Counted from the first letter of the stretch, positions 1 to 10,185 are shown. The stretch is 63,324 bases of DNA from Myxococcales bacterium (GCA_030681895.1 JAUXRI010000025.1:1-63324), one strand, 5' to 3'. Notes: generated by a model from the sequence alone, not told the origin. Made by a program: numbers and translations.

Positions 1-1
1 G

Positions 2-2746
2 GCCGAGGCGAACGAGGCCGCCACCGCTCGAGCGCAGCAACTCGCCCAGCACGTCGAGTCCATCAGCACGCTCACGCGCGAGCTCGAACAGGAGCGCGCA
101 GCCTCTACGGCCCAGCGGCTCGCCGCCGAGTCCCTGCAGACCGAGCTCACGCAGACCCGGGACGCCCTCGAGCGCCGGACCGCTGCCTTCAATGAGAGCC
201 AGCTCGCCCTCTCGACCGCGATCAACACCGTGGGCCAGCGCGAGCAGTCGATCGCAGCGCTCGAGGCCGAACGTGCAGCCCTCAGCGGCTCCGCGACCGC
301 CCAGCAGACGCAGCTGGCCGAATTGTCGCGTGGGCTGTCTGAGCGTGAGGCAGCGCTCGCGGTGGCTCGCCAGTCGGTTCAGGACCTGGAGCAGGCTCGC
401 GATGGGTTGACCGCACAGCTGGCGGCTCGTGAACTGCGCGTGTCAGAGCTCACTGCGGCTTCAGCGGAGCTTCAGGGCTCGATCGAGCGGCTGAACGCCG
501 AACGCACGGCCCTCGGTCTCGAGCGCGACGGGCTTCAGACGACCTTGAGCGCCGAGCGCGACACGCTCGCGACCGACCTCGCCGCCGCACGACGTCAGGC
601 CTCGTCGCTGGCCGAGGAGCTCGAGCACCTCAAGGCAGAGCTCGAAGAGGGCTCGATCGCTCGCGAGCAGATCGTCCAGCTTCGCGATCTCGCCGAGACC
701 GAACGCACCGCCCTGGCGCAGACCCTGGCCTCACGCACCGAAGAGCTCGAGAAGAGCCTGCAGGTCCGTGAACAGCTCCGCGAGACCGCCGAGGCGGAGC
801 GCCGCGCGCTCGAAGAGACGCTGGCTGCGCGGGTCGCGGAGGTCGAGCGGCTGACCATCACGCATCAGGAACTCACGGCGAGCCTGGTCGAGCGCACGGC
901 GGCGGTCGATGACGCGCGCAAGACACTCGAACTCCGCGAGGCAGAGTGGGAGCAGGCCCGCGTGTCGCTGGTCGACGCGCAGCGGCGCGAACTCGAGGCG
1001 GCGACTCAGTCATCGACCCTCGCGCTCGAAACCCGCGAGGCGGCCTGGGAGCAGACCCGCGTCTCGCTGATCGAGTCGCAGCGCCGCGAACTCGAGGCGA
1101 CGACGCAGGCCGCCACCCGCGCGCTCGACGCACGGCAGGCGGAGCTCGAGGCGCAGTTGGCCGCGGCGCGCGCCGATCACGACAAGGCCATCGAGCAGCA
1201 GGCCGCTGCGTACCAGGTCAACCTCGAGCAGCGCAGCGCCGACGCCGCGAAGGCCCTGGCGGCGCGCGAAGAGGAGCTGCTCCAGCGCAACGCGACGTCG
1301 GAGGCGAAGCTCAACGAGCTGGAGCGTCAGCGTGACGAGGTGAAGGCGAGCCTCGAGCAGGCGAAAGAGGCCGCTTCGACGGAGCGCAGTGAGGCGCAGG
1401 CTCGCGTCGAGGCCGTTCGCGCAGAGCTCGAGCAGGCGCGCGCCGACGCCGAGAAGGGGCACTCCGAAGCGCGCGGGCACCAGGCGGGTAAGCAGGCGCT
1501 GCAGCTCGAGCTCGATCGATCGCGGGTGGAGCTCGATCAGCTCCGCACGTCGCTCGCCCAGGCTGGCGGTGAGAGCCGCGCCATCGCCGAGGCCCGCGCC
1601 CAGCTGGAGTCCGAGGTCGAGCGCCTGCGTCAGCGCGTCCCCGAGCTCGAGGGCGAGATCACGACCCTGCGCGCGACGCAGCCAGAGCTCGTCGCTTTCA
1701 AAGAGCGCGTGCCCGGCCTGGAGCAGGCGCTCGTCGAGATCACCCAGCGCGCCACCGCAGAGTTCGAGGCCCGCGAAGCGCTCGCTGGCAGCCTGGCCGC
1801 CGCAGAGGCCGACCTCGCCGAGTTCCGAGCACAGACCGCCGCGCTCGAGCTGTCGCATGGAGAAGCCGAGGCCCGGGCCGGCGTCCTCCAGCAGCAGGTG
1901 CTCGACGCCGAGACGCGCGCCGTGCAGCTCGCCGAGTCGTTGTCGCTGTACCAGGACGAGCGGCCCGCGCTGGGCACCGAGATCACCGAGCTGCGCCTGA
2001 AGGTGAACGTGCTCGAGCGGCAGCTCACCGAGGCCGAGCGCGCGGCCCCGCGGTCCGATGCTGAAATCGACGCGCTGCGCCGCCGTCTGCCCGAGCTCGA
2101 AGCCGAGATCGAGATCGCGAAGGTCAACGCGAAGAACGACACCGAGGCCGCCATCACGGCCCGCAGGCAGGCTGAAGAGCTCCTGCTCGCGCTGCGCGTG
2201 AAGTACGGCGAGCTGCAGCACGAGCTGGCGACGGCGCACGAGGCGATCGAGCAGTCGAAGGCTGGCGCTCCCGATCTGCGCGAACAGGTGATCGAGCTCA
2301 CCGCCGAGAACGAGCTGATCGAAGGCGAACGCGAGCGCCTGTCCGAAGCAGTGGAGACCCTCGAGCGGCGCCTCAAAGAGCAGGACCAGCTGAAAGACCG
2401 GCTGTTGCGTGTCGAGACCGACCTCGAGCTCACCCGGAAGCTGCTCGATCAGGCGCGGCGCGATCTCGAGACCGCGCGCATGGCGGCGCCCCCGAAGGCG
2501 CCCTACGTCGATCTGGCCGGCTTCGACGAAGAATCGGTCACCGCCGTCAACCCCATCCCCGACCTCGCTGCGCTGCTCAAGCAGACCGCCCCGAAGGCCC
2601 CGCCAGCGCCCCCCATTTCGCCGCCCCTCCCTCCGAACGATCCCGAAGTCTTCGAGCTCGAGGTGGCCGACGACGACGCCGAAGAGATCCTCCTCCTCGA
2701 CGAAGAGACAGGTGAGAACGGAACGAACGGGAACGGAAAGAAGTAG
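2..2746 (+). CDS. Giant coiled-coil protein, 5' end outside window
   Basis: The frame is open from base 2 with no start, so the N-terminus lies outside the window and at least 914 residues are present. Nearly all of it is Glu/Ala/Leu/Arg/Gln heptads typical of one long coiled coil; there is no membrane segment. Around bases 925-1130 a unit of about 34 residues occurs twice, each copy carrying WEQ-RVSL and QRRELEA. The last 85 residues differ: a proline-rich linker, then a strongly acidic tail (DDDAEEILLLDEE). Myxobacterial polarity and motility proteins such as FrzS and AglZ join an N-terminal receiver-like domain to a long coiled coil, but the informative end is missing, so no function is assigned. 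The next gene starts 9 bases downstream. Confidence 0.85.
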   Translation, partial: AEANEAATARAQQLAQHVESISTLTRELEQERAASTAQRLAAESLQTELTQTRDALERRTAAFNESQLALSTAINTVGQREQSIAALEAERAALSGSATAQQTQLAELSRGLSEREAALAVARQSVQDLEQARDGLTAQLAARELRVSELTAASAELQGSIERLNAERTALGLERDGLQTTLSAERDTLATDLAAARRQASSLAEELEHLKAELEEGSIAREQIVQLRDLAETERTALAQTLASRTEELEKSLQVREQLRETAEAERRALEETLAARVAEVERLTITHQELTASLVERTAAVDDARKTLELREAEWEQARVSLVDAQRRELEAATQSSTLALETREAAWEQTRVSLIESQRRELEATTQAATRALDARQAELEAQLAAARADHDKAIEQQAAAYQVNLEQRSADAAKALAAREEELLQRNATSEAKLNELERQRDEVKASLEQAKEAASTERSEAQARVEAVRAELEQARADAEKGHSEARGHQAGKQALQLELDRSRVELDQLRTSLAQAGGESRAIAEARAQLESEVERLRQRVPELEGEITTLRATQPELVAFKERVPGLEQALVEITQRATAEFEAREALAGSLAAAEADLAEFRAQTAALELSHGEAEARAGVLQQQVLDAETRAVQLAESLSLYQDERPALGTEITELRLKVNVLERQLTEAERAAPRSDAEIDALRRRLPELEAEIEIAKVNAKNDTEAAITARRQAEELLLALRVKYGELQHELATAHEAIEQSKAGAPDLREQVIELTAENELIEGERERLSEAVETLERRLKEQDQLKDRLLRVETDLELTRKLLDQARRDLETARMAAPPKAPYVDLAGFDEESVTAVNPIPDLAALLKQTAPKAPPAPPISPPLPPNDPEVFELEVADDDAEEILLLDEETGENGTNGNGKK

Positions 2747-2755
2747 AAGAGCGGC

Positions 2756-4945
2756 GTGCTTCGCCGGTTGCTCCTCGTCTCGGTCACCATTCTCATCGCG
2801 GTCGGTCTGGCCTGGGTCCTCTGGCCGGCTGACGCCTCGACGACGCCTTCCGCCGACCCAGACGTCGAGAACGGCAACCCCGAGCAGGCGCGCTCCGCCC
2901 GCACCATCGCCGATTCCCCACGGCCCGGAGCGCTCGCTGGTTTCGTGAAGCTCAACGGGGGCGGCGTGGCAGGCGCACGGGTCTCTCTCAAGGCGACGAG
3001 CCCGCTGACGGTGGTGACGCTCGACGACGGCGCCTTCCGAATCGACGGCATCGCGTCTGAGCCTGTGTTCGTCGCCGCCGCCTCGAAGGACCTCGCCTCG
3101 GACGTGCTGGGCCCGTTCATCGTCGAGCAGGGCAAGACGATCGAAGGGCTCGTGCTCGAGCTCAAGCCGACGGTGGTGCTCGACGGCATGGTTCGCGACG
3201 TGGTGACGCGAGCGCCGATTCCCAGGGCCATCGTGTCGTGGTCGGCTGGCACTGCGCAGACCGACGCGCTGGGCGCCTTCAAGCTGCCGGCGCCGAAGAG
3301 TCAGATCTGGCTCGACGTCGCGGCGAAGGGCTACCTCCCGCGCACCGAGTGGGTCTCGCTCGAGCTCGCGCGCACCGGAGGCCGGCTCGATCTCTCGCTC
3401 GCGCCCGTCTCTGCCATCGAAGGCCAGGTGATGGAGCAGGGAACGCCTCGATCGGGCATCTCGGTCTGGGCCGAGCTGACCGAGGGCCTGCGGCGTGGTG
3501 AACGCAGCGCCATCACGTTGACCGACGCGAAGGGTCAGTTCCGAATCGAGTGCAGTGAGGGCCTTCGCCGGGTGGTCGCCGTCACGCCAGCAGGCGTCAC
3601 GGTCGCTGGCCCCGAGGTGCGCCTCGCAGTGGGAGACACCCAGAAGGGCGTCGTGGTCGAGCTGGGCGATCTCGGCCTCGTCACCGGCGTGATCAAGCGT
3701 GATGGGGCTCCGCTCGGCACCGCCACGCTCACGCTCATCAACGCGTTCACGGAAGATCCCGTTGCCACCACGACGTCGTTCCTCGATGGCCGCTTCTCGT
3801 TCAGCGCGCTCCCGGTGGGCCGGTACCTGGTGCAGGTGAAGCAGGGCTCGTTCAGCACCATCGCGGGGCCGTTCGATCATCGCGACGACGGCCAGCCATG
3901 GACCATCGAGGTGTCTGGTGGGCAGGTGCTCTCGGGCCGGGTGGAGCCGGCGGCCGCGGGCGTTCGGGTGCGGTGGCGCAGCGGTGACTGGTCGGGGCCT
4001 TCGACCGAGACCGCGACGTCGGCCGATGGAACGTTTCGGTTCGAGGGCGTTCCGGCGGCGCAGGTGTTGCTCGACGCAGAAGGCCCCGATGGCGCTGCGA
4101 CAGCGACCGCGAAGCCTGGCGATCAGGTGATTCTGCGGCTGCAGCGCGGCTCGGTGTTGGTGCGGGTGATCGACGAGAGCGGCGCCTCGGTCACCGATGC
4201 GGTGGTGCTGGCGAAGAGTGACGAGACCGGCGCGGTGAGGAAGTACGTGTTGATGGCGCCCGATGGCGTGTTCCAGATCGAGCTCCCGCAGGGGCGCTGG
4301 GTGCTGCTCGCAGAGGTTGCGGGCCGCGGTCGAACGGGCGGCAAGTTCGTCACGGTCGCCGGAGCGCCGGTCGACATCACGCTCTCGCTCACCGCGACGA
4401 ACCCCGTCACCGGGCTGGTGCTCGACAAGGCCACGCGGCTGCCGATTCAACACGCCCGCATTCGCGCGGAGTCACCGATGGGGCGGGTGAGCGTGACGAC
4501 CGACGCGCGTGGGCAGTTCACGTTGCCGCCACAGCCGAAGCAGGTGCAGCTGCTCGTGGGCCGCGACGGGTACGAGCCGCAGGGCTTCTACCTTCCCGCG
4601 CGCGCCGACGCCGCAAACCTGGTCGTCGAGCTGCAGCCCGCGCCCAACAAGCCGTTTCAGGACGATCCACCGCGCTTCGAGGGCGTCGGCATGACCTTGC
4701 GGCCCGACCCGACGCGCATCGTGGTGCAGGTCGTCAATGAAGGCAGTCCCGCCGAACGCGCAGGTGTTCGAGCGGGCGACGTCATCATCACCATCGAAGG
4801 GGCTCCTGCGGGCGCCGACTTGCAGAACGTCGTCAGCCGCATTCGCGGGCCGGCTGGAACGCCAGTGCGACTGGGCTTCGAGCGCGACGGCCGGCCCCTG
4901 GAGCTGGTGCTCCGCCGGAAGTCACTGCTCATCACCGCCTGGTAG
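2756..4945 (+). CDS. Exported protein with carboxypeptidase-regulatory-like repeats and C-terminal PDZ domain
   Basis: The protein has 729 residues from a GTG start. Residues 3-23 form a hydrophobic signal or anchor segment, so the rest is probably periplasmic. The middle (about 60-620) is a run of beta-sandwich repeats of the carboxypeptidase regulatory-like type, with recurring patterns such as DGAFRIDGI, DGTFRFEGVP and ARGQFTLPP. Residues about 640-720 are a PDZ domain (GSPAERAGVRAGDVIITIEG), a peptide-binding fold often found in envelope proteases and scaffolds. No protease catalytic domain is visible, so it is more likely a scaffold or sensor. It is close behind the coiled-coil gene and probably cotranscribed. 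Its stop abuts the stop of the convergent kinase gene with no gap. Confidence 0.8.
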   Translation: MLRRLLLVSVTILIAVGLAWVLWPADASTTPSADPDVENGNPEQARSARTIADSPRPGALAGFVKLNGGGVAGARVSLKATSPLTVVTLDDGAFRIDGIASEPVFVAAASKDLASDVLGPFIVEQGKTIEGLVLELKPTVVLDGMVRDVVTRAPIPRAIVSWSAGTAQTDALGAFKLPAPKSQIWLDVAAKGYLPRTEWVSLELARTGGRLDLSLAPVSAIEGQVMEQGTPRSGISVWAELTEGLRRGERSAITLTDAKGQFRIECSEGLRRVVAVTPAGVTVAGPEVRLAVGDTQKGVVVELGDLGLVTGVIKRDGAPLGTATLTLINAFTEDPVATTTSFLDGRFSFSALPVGRYLVQVKQGSFSTIAGPFDHRDDGQPWTIEVSGGQVLSGRVEPAAAGVRVRWRSGDWSGPSTETATSADGTFRFEGVPAAQVLLDAEGPDGAATATAKPGDQVILRLQRGSVLVRVIDESGASVTDAVVLAKSDETGAVRKYVLMAPDGVFQIELPQGRWVLLAEVAGRGRTGGKFVTVAGAPVDITLSLTATNPVTGLVLDKATRLPIQHARIRAESPMGRVSVTTDARGQFTLPPQPKQVQLLVGRDGYEPQGFYLPARADAANLVVELQPAPNKPFQDDPPRFEGVGMTLRPDPTRIVVQVVNEGSPAERAGVRAGDVIITIEGAPAGADLQNVVSRIRGPAGTPVRLGFERDGRPLELVLRRKSLLITAW

Positions 4946-7153
4946 TCAGGCGCGCTGCTTCTTCTTCTTCTCGCGACGGCTGGCGCGGGTCTCGGCGCGA
5001 GCGGCTTCGGGAGGCGCGATGCTGCCCGGCATCGGCGTGCCTTCGGGCAGCGGCGTCTCGGAAGCCGGCTGCTCCGACGGCAGTGACGGCAGGCGAATGA
5101 TGAAGGTCGCGCCGTCACCGAGCTTGCTCTGCACGGCGACGGTCCCTCCGTGGCTCTTGATGATGCGCTGGCAGATCGCGAGGCCCAGGCCCGTGCCCTT
5201 CTGCTTGGTCGTGAAGAACGGCACGAAGATGTTGAGCTGCTGATCGGTGGGGATGCCCGGGCCCGAGTCCGTCACGTGGATCTCGATCGAGTCCGGCTGC
5301 CGGAAGTCGCCGAAGCGCTCGGGCTTGAGCGTCTTGATGACGATCTCACCTCGCGTGTTGCCCAGCGCCTGCGCCGCATTCTGCACGAGGTTGATCAACA
5401 CCTGCTTGAGCTGCTCGGCGTCGCCATCGACCCGCGGGAGATCGGGCGCCAGCTCTTCCCGCAACGTCAGATGGGCCGGCAGATCGTTCTGAATGAGCCG
5501 CAGGGTGCGCGTGACGACTTCGTTCACATCGGTCGGCCCGAAGCTCTGCTTGAGCGGGCGCGCGTAGTCGAGGAACGCCGTCACCACGCCGTTGAGTCGG
5601 TTGGTCTCTTCGACGATCACCTCGATGAACTCGCGATCGTCGGCCGGCACCGTCTTCGGGTCGAGACACTGCGCCGCACCCTTGATGGCTCCGAGCGGGT
5701 TGCGAATTTCGTGCGCGAGACCTGCGGCCATCTCACCCAGCGCGGCGAGGCGGTCACGCTCACGCATGCGCTCGTACAACTTCGAGTTCTCGACGACGGT
5801 CGAGAAGCGGTCGGCGAGCTCGAGGATCAACGCGATCTCGTCCGACGCGAAGGCCTCGGGCACGCGCTCGTCCCACAGGTTCAAGAAGCCGAGGACGCGG
5901 TCGTTCCCCATCAGGGGCACGGTGATGCCTGCGCGCATCTGCTCCATCGCCGCGCGCACGTCGCTCAGGCGTTTGACCTCTTCCCGGGCCTTCCGCGCTT
6001 CGAGCGGCTGCGCCTTCAGCTCGGCGGCGCGTCGGTTCACGGTCTCGAGCAGCTGGGCGCGCTCCGTTCGGGTGACCAGGGCGCGCGCAGTGCCGGCATC
6101 GACGAAGAGCGCCGGTTGGGGACCTCGACTGTCGAGCAACCGGAAGCCGGGTCGATCTTCCGCGAGCAGGTAGATCGACACGTGCGTCACGCGCCGCGTC
6201 TCGTTGATTCCGTCGAGCAACATCGACGCGAGCTGCTGACCCTCGATCACGTTCGCCGTTCGCCGCAGCAATTGCCTGACGGACTCGAGGAACGCGAAGC
6301 GCTGCCGGAAGAAGAGGGCGACGACGCGCTCCTCGACCCATCGCGAGAGCGGCTCGAGCAGAATGAGCATCACGAAGGCCGAGACCGTCGTGTTGAAGAG
6401 ATAGAGGCTGGTGTTGTCCTTCTGCACCCAGACGGTCAGCACGATGAAGACGACGGCCAGAATGCCGGCGAGCACCGTCTGCGACGCGATCTTCCCGAGC
6501 AGCTCGTGCAGGTCCATCAGCCGCAGGCGGAGCAACGTCTGGCTCAGGAAGAACAGGTACAGCGTCGAGATGATCGGCCCCAGGGTGGGGAAGGGGATGT
6601 CGAAGCGCGCCAGGAAATCGAGGCCGGAGAAGACGATCGATCCAGCGGCGCCGATGCCCAGGTACATCAGCCGGAGCCTGTCGATGCGCGCCTCGCTCGC
6701 CTGCATGCGCGAGAGGAGCAACGACACCGAGAAGCTCAGCGCCAACAACACCCACGCGCTCACCGCGACGCGCGCCCAGAGCTGATCGGCCAGTGGCGTC
6801 GCGCCGACCGTGAGGCCCAGCAGCAACGAGAACAACGACGTTCGCCGGCCGTAGCGCGCCGCACGTGGGCTGAAGTTGAGGAACTCGAGGAAGAACGACA
6901 GCGCCGTCGACGGCACGAGCGCGCCGAGGACGATCGTGAGGCCGAGCATCACCCGCGCCGGAATGCCGGGAGCGTCGTCGACGATCGGGAACAGCCCCTC
7001 GAGGAAGCGCGCGAAGTGGAAGGCGCCAACCGAGAGGGCAAAGACGCCAAACAGCGTGACGACTCGCGCGCGCTGCTGTCGCAGGAGCATCGAGATGCCG
7101 AGCGCCAGACCTATGATTCCGGCTAGCAGCGCGCTTTGAGTCCTGATGTCCAT
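4946..7153 (-). CDS. Membrane-bound sensor histidine kinase with GAF-like domain
   Basis: This 735-residue protein starts at ATG 7153. The first 275 residues hold about eight hydrophobic helices. Residues about 290-455 resemble a GAF domain. The HisKA dimerisation helix carries the phospho-acceptor H481 in AHEIRNPLG. The ATPase domain has an N box (INLVQNAAQAL), a G1 box (TDSGPGIP, D629) and a G2 box (GTGLGLA). Autophosphorylation of H481 is expected, followed by transfer to a response regulator. No receiver or regulator gene is adjacent, so the kinase is an orphan in this window. The tail is very basic (SRREKKKKQRA). The multi-helix input domain suggests sensing within or across the membrane; the ligand is unknown. 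It is read divergently from the lytic transglycosylase gene. Confidence 0.93.
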   Translation of the reverse strand: MDIRTQSALLAGIIGLALGISMLLRQQRARVVTLFGVFALSVGAFHFARFLEGLFPIVDDAPGIPARVMLGLTIVLGALVPSTALSFFLEFLNFSPRAARYGRRTSLFSLLLGLTVGATPLADQLWARVAVSAWVLLALSFSVSLLLSRMQASEARIDRLRLMYLGIGAAGSIVFSGLDFLARFDIPFPTLGPIISTLYLFFLSQTLLRLRLMDLHELLGKIASQTVLAGILAVVFIVLTVWVQKDNTSLYLFNTTVSAFVMLILLEPLSRWVEERVVALFFRQRFAFLESVRQLLRRTANVIEGQQLASMLLDGINETRRVTHVSIYLLAEDRPGFRLLDSRGPQPALFVDAGTARALVTRTERAQLLETVNRRAAELKAQPLEARKAREEVKRLSDVRAAMEQMRAGITVPLMGNDRVLGFLNLWDERVPEAFASDEIALILELADRFSTVVENSKLYERMRERDRLAALGEMAAGLAHEIRNPLGAIKGAAQCLDPKTVPADDREFIEVIVEETNRLNGVVTAFLDYARPLKQSFGPTDVNEVVTRTLRLIQNDLPAHLTLREELAPDLPRVDGDAEQLKQVLINLVQNAAQALGNTRGEIVIKTLKPERFGDFRQPDSIEIHVTDSGPGIPTDQQLNIFVPFFTTKQKGTGLGLAICQRIIKSHGGTVAVQSKLGDGATFIIRLPSLPSEQPASETPLPEGTPMPGSIAPPEAARAETRASRREKKKKQRA

Positions 7154-7173
7154 GCGGTTGCCTCAGTGTAGCC

Positions 7174-9558
7174 GTGTACGATGCCTTCGTGCGCTTCACC
7201 CGCCTGCTCAGCCTGTTGGTCGTCGTGCTGGCCTTCGGAGCGCACGCGCAGCGCGGTCTCGATGATGACCCGTTCTCAGCCGAGATCGTGCCGGTCGAGG
7301 TGATCGACGCCATCGAGAACCCGGCGTTCCCGTCCGAGGCCAGCGAGCCAGTTGGTGTGGATGCGGGCTCTGCGGTTCAGCCCGCCGTGTTCATGGAGCG
7401 GGCCGACCTCTCGCCGTACTTCTCCGAAGGAAAGCAGCGCGAGGCACGGCAGGCCTTCGGGCAAGGTGCGTACACCCGGGCCCGAGAGAAGCTCGACGGC
7501 CTCGACTCGAACCCGGTCCGGTTCCTGCGCGCTTTGGCGGCGTTTCGCGCGCGCGACTTCACCTTCGCCGCAGCAGAATTCGAGGCCCTCGCCGAGACCT
7601 ACCCGGGGCTGGCTGCGCGGTGCCTCGTGCACGCCGGCTGGGCCTTCGAGGGGCTGTTGGACTTCGAGGCCGCGATTCGGGTGTTCGAGAAGGTCCCCGC
7701 CGCGTCGCGCATGTTCGTCGACGCTCGGCTCGGACTGGCGCGGGCCTGGCGCAACCTGCGTGAAGTCCCGAAGGCGATCGCTGAGCTCGAGACGCTCGGC
7801 GCGAAGCCTGCGCCGCCGTGGGGTCGCGACGTCGGGGCCGAGGCGCTCCTGGCGCTCGCCGATCTGCACCTGGCTCGGAAGGACGCGAAGGCAGAGCAGG
7901 CTGCGCTCGCGGCGCTCTGGTCGCTGCACCCGATGTCGCTTCAGACGACGAAGCACGAGAAGCGGCTGTTGGACGTCGAGAAGCTGTCGGTCGACGTCAA
8001 GGTCGCGCGGGCGGAGCAGTTGATCGAGGCGCATCGGAACGCCCAGGGCCTCGCGCTCGTCGAGCCGCTCCTCGAGGGGCTCAAGCTCCCTGAGGCGATG
8101 GCGTGCCGAGCGCACTTTGCTGCTGGGAAGGCGCACCGGAAGTTGCGCGCCCACCCCAAGGCCGTCGCCGCGCTCGGGCCGGTGGTCAAGAAGTGCAAGG
8201 ACCCAGACCTGCGCGCCAAGGCGCTCTTCACGCTGGGCTTCAGCCAGACCGTCACGGTTCCGGAAGCTGCGCTCGAGACCTACGAATCGCTCGCCCGCGA
8301 GTTCCCCGATCACGCGCTCGCTGACGACGCGCTCTTCTTCGCAGCTGATCTTCGGTTGCGCGCTGGCGATCTCGAAGGCTCGGGCGATCGATTGGCCGAG
8401 CTCGCCGACCGATTCCCCCTCTCTGACATGGGCGCCGACGGGCTGTTCAAGCTGTTCTCGCTGCGTCGAACGCGGGGAGATCGCGACGGCAGCCTCGAGG
8501 TGCTCGACGAGATCGAGGAGCGCTTCGGCGCCATGGAGGACTCTCACGAGCTGGAGCGCGCGCGATTCTGGCGAGCCCGCGTGCTCGAAGAGTCAGGCAA
8601 ACGCGCAGAGGCGATCGAGGTGCTCGTCACCAATGCCGCGGCCCACCCGGCGACCTACTACGGGCTGCTGTCTCGAGAACGCGCAGAGGCCCTCGCTCCC
8701 TCGAGAACGAAGGCGCTGCAACGCGCGGTCAGCGCCGCGACCCGCGTCGACGACGTCTTCCCGCTGCCGGTCACTGCGATGAGCGACGATCTGCAATTCC
8801 AGTCCGCCGTGGAGCTCTTGCGCCTCGGCTTTGGCGATCAGGTGCCCATGGAGATCCTGGGGATCAACCGCGCGAAGCTGCCCGCCGAGTCGTTGCGGCT
8901 GCTCGTGGTGATGCTCGCGATGTCGGGAAACGAGCGGCCGGCGCACGGCATGGCCCGCCTGTGGCTCAGGCGCGATCTCTCGGGGCCGATCACCCGCAAG
9001 ACGCGGCTCGTCTGGGAGATCGCCTACCCGAAGGCGTTTCGCGAGCTGGTCGAGGCGTCATCGATCGAAGCCGACGAGCTCGACCCCGATCTGCTGCAGG
9101 CGTTGATGCGAGAAGAAAGCGCCCTCGATCCAAAAGCCCTGTCGTGGGCGGGTGCGCTCGGGTTGTGCCAGCTGATGCCGTACACGGCGGCCGAGGTCGC
9201 GGCGAAGCTGAAGCTCCCGCGGCCCACCACCGCGGCGCTGCTGGAGCCCGAACTCAACATCACGCTCGGCTCGCGCTACCTCGCCGATCTCATGATCCGC
9301 TTCGACGGCATCAAGCCCTTCGCCGTCGCCAGCTACAACGCAGGCCCCGGCGCCGTCTCACGCTGGCAACGGGAGCGGCCGCCCGACGATCTGCCGGCGT
9401 GGATCGAGCAGATCCCGCTCCAGGAGACGCGCAACTACGTCAAGCGCGTGCTGCGCAGCTACAACACGTACAAGCTCCTGTACTCGCCTGATGATGTGGC
9501 CCGAACCGTCGCGCCACCGCCCGTGCCGAAGCCAAAGAAGGCCGACAAGAAGGTGTAG
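7174..9558 (+). CDS. Slt70-type soluble lytic murein transglycosylase
   Basis: The protein has 794 residues from GTG 7174; GTG 7189 is an equally plausible start that leaves a compact signal peptide ending at AHA-Q. The body (about 70-600) is helical TPR-like repeats, as in the superhelical domain of Slt70. The C-terminal SLT domain (about 635-765) has the catalytic glutamate E648 in REES, then GLCQLMP and ASYNAGPGAV, the signature segments of family 1 lytic transglycosylases. The enzyme cleaves the MurNAc-GlcNAc bond to form 1,6-anhydro ends in periplasmic peptidoglycan. It is divergent from the histidine kinase gene with only 20 bases between them, so the two share a control region. Confidence 0.92.
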   Translation: MYDAFVRFTRLLSLLVVVLAFGAHAQRGLDDDPFSAEIVPVEVIDAIENPAFPSEASEPVGVDAGSAVQPAVFMERADLSPYFSEGKQREARQAFGQGAYTRAREKLDGLDSNPVRFLRALAAFRARDFTFAAAEFEALAETYPGLAARCLVHAGWAFEGLLDFEAAIRVFEKVPAASRMFVDARLGLARAWRNLREVPKAIAELETLGAKPAPPWGRDVGAEALLALADLHLARKDAKAEQAALAALWSLHPMSLQTTKHEKRLLDVEKLSVDVKVARAEQLIEAHRNAQGLALVEPLLEGLKLPEAMACRAHFAAGKAHRKLRAHPKAVAALGPVVKKCKDPDLRAKALFTLGFSQTVTVPEAALETYESLAREFPDHALADDALFFAADLRLRAGDLEGSGDRLAELADRFPLSDMGADGLFKLFSLRRTRGDRDGSLEVLDEIEERFGAMEDSHELERARFWRARVLEESGKRAEAIEVLVTNAAAHPATYYGLLSRERAEALAPSRTKALQRAVSAATRVDDVFPLPVTAMSDDLQFQSAVELLRLGFGDQVPMEILGINRAKLPAESLRLLVVMLAMSGNERPAHGMARLWLRRDLSGPITRKTRLVWEIAYPKAFRELVEASSIEADELDPDLLQALMREESALDPKALSWAGALGLCQLMPYTAAEVAAKLKLPRPTTAALLEPELNITLGSRYLADLMIRFDGIKPFAVASYNAGPGAVSRWQRERPPDDLPAWIEQIPLQETRNYVKRVLRSYNTYKLLYSPDDVARTVAPPPVPKPKKADKKV

Positions 9559-9598
9559 TCGTTCAGGAATCAAAACGCCCTGCGTCTTCTCCCGCGTT

Positions 9599-9627
9599 GG
9601 CTCGGCCCACCGAGCCGCCGAAAGGAG
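9599..9627 (+). promoter_or_regulatory. Hairpin next to a strong ribosome binding site of the first HNH gene
   Basis: GGCTCGG (9599-9605) and CCGAGCC (9610-9616) form a perfect 7-bp stem with a CCCA loop. The strong Shine-Dalgarno AAAGGAGG follows at 9620-9627, 6 bases before the ATG. The hairpin could act as a leader element or as a weak terminator of the transglycosylase transcript; there is no T-run. The ribosome site fixes the HNH start. Confidence 0.5.
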
Positions 9628-9633
9628 GTCGTC

Positions 9634-10179
9634 ATGGAAACGCTCGTTCTCAATCGTTCGTACCAGCCCGTCGCTCGCATCCCCTGGCAGCGCGCCATCA
9701 CGCTCCTGTTCCTCGGCAAGGTCGAGCTGGTCGAGGCCTACGAGGACCAGACGATTCGAAGCGTGAGCTTCGAGATCAAGGTCCCGTCGGTGGTTCGCTT
9801 CTTCAGGATGCTCGCGCGGCGCAAGCCGGTCATTCGTTTCAGCCGCGAGAACGTCTACGCGCGCGACCACGGCCGCTGCCAGTACTGCCAGCGTCCGGTG
9901 TCGAGGCCTGAGGCGACCTACGATCACGTGCACCCCCGTTCGCTCGGCGGCAAGACGAACTGGGACAACATCGTGATCGCCTGCGTGCCCTGCAACCAGA
10001 AGAAGGGTGGCCGCACGCCGGAGCAGGCGCGCATGCCGCTGAAGGTGAAGCCAGTGAAGCCGACGAAGCTGCCGGACGCGCTGCGCCTCACCTTCCGGTT
10101 CCAGAACGGCATGCCGGCCTCGTGGCAGACCTGGCTGCGAGATCTCACGTACTGGCACGGCAGCCTCGACGAGAGCTGA
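9634..10179 (+). CDS. HNH endonuclease family protein (first copy)
   Basis: This 181-residue protein starts at an ATG with a near-perfect Shine-Dalgarno. The N-terminal half carries the LVLNRSYQPV / RAITLLFLGKVELVEAY pattern of a widespread stand-alone HNH family. The C-terminal half holds CQYC (first zinc pair), YDHVHPRSLGG (the general-base His) and CVPCNQKKGGRTPEQA (Asn and second zinc pair), so all ligands of a beta-beta-alpha metal finger nuclease are present. The biological substrate of this family is not established. A paralogue (11794-12396) lies on the other side of selA. The intervening 223 bases hold a structured RNA candidate. A DNA-processing role is expected, but a restriction function is not supported because no methylase is nearby. 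Confidence 0.88.
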   Translation: METLVLNRSYQPVARIPWQRAITLLFLGKVELVEAYEDQTIRSVSFEIKVPSVVRFFRMLARRKPVIRFSRENVYARDHGRCQYCQRPVSRPEATYDHVHPRSLGGKTNWDNIVIACVPCNQKKGGRTPEQARMPLKVKPVKPTKLPDALRLTFRFQNGMPASWQTWLRDLTYWHGSLDES

Positions 10180-10185
10180 GGCGGG

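Noticed and set aside
1010..4453. A 1147-codon open frame on the minus strand across the coiled-coil and PDZ genes
   Set aside because: Long antisense frames are expected at this GC content. The translation is Arg/Leu-rich without domains, while the plus-strand genes have clear protein features.
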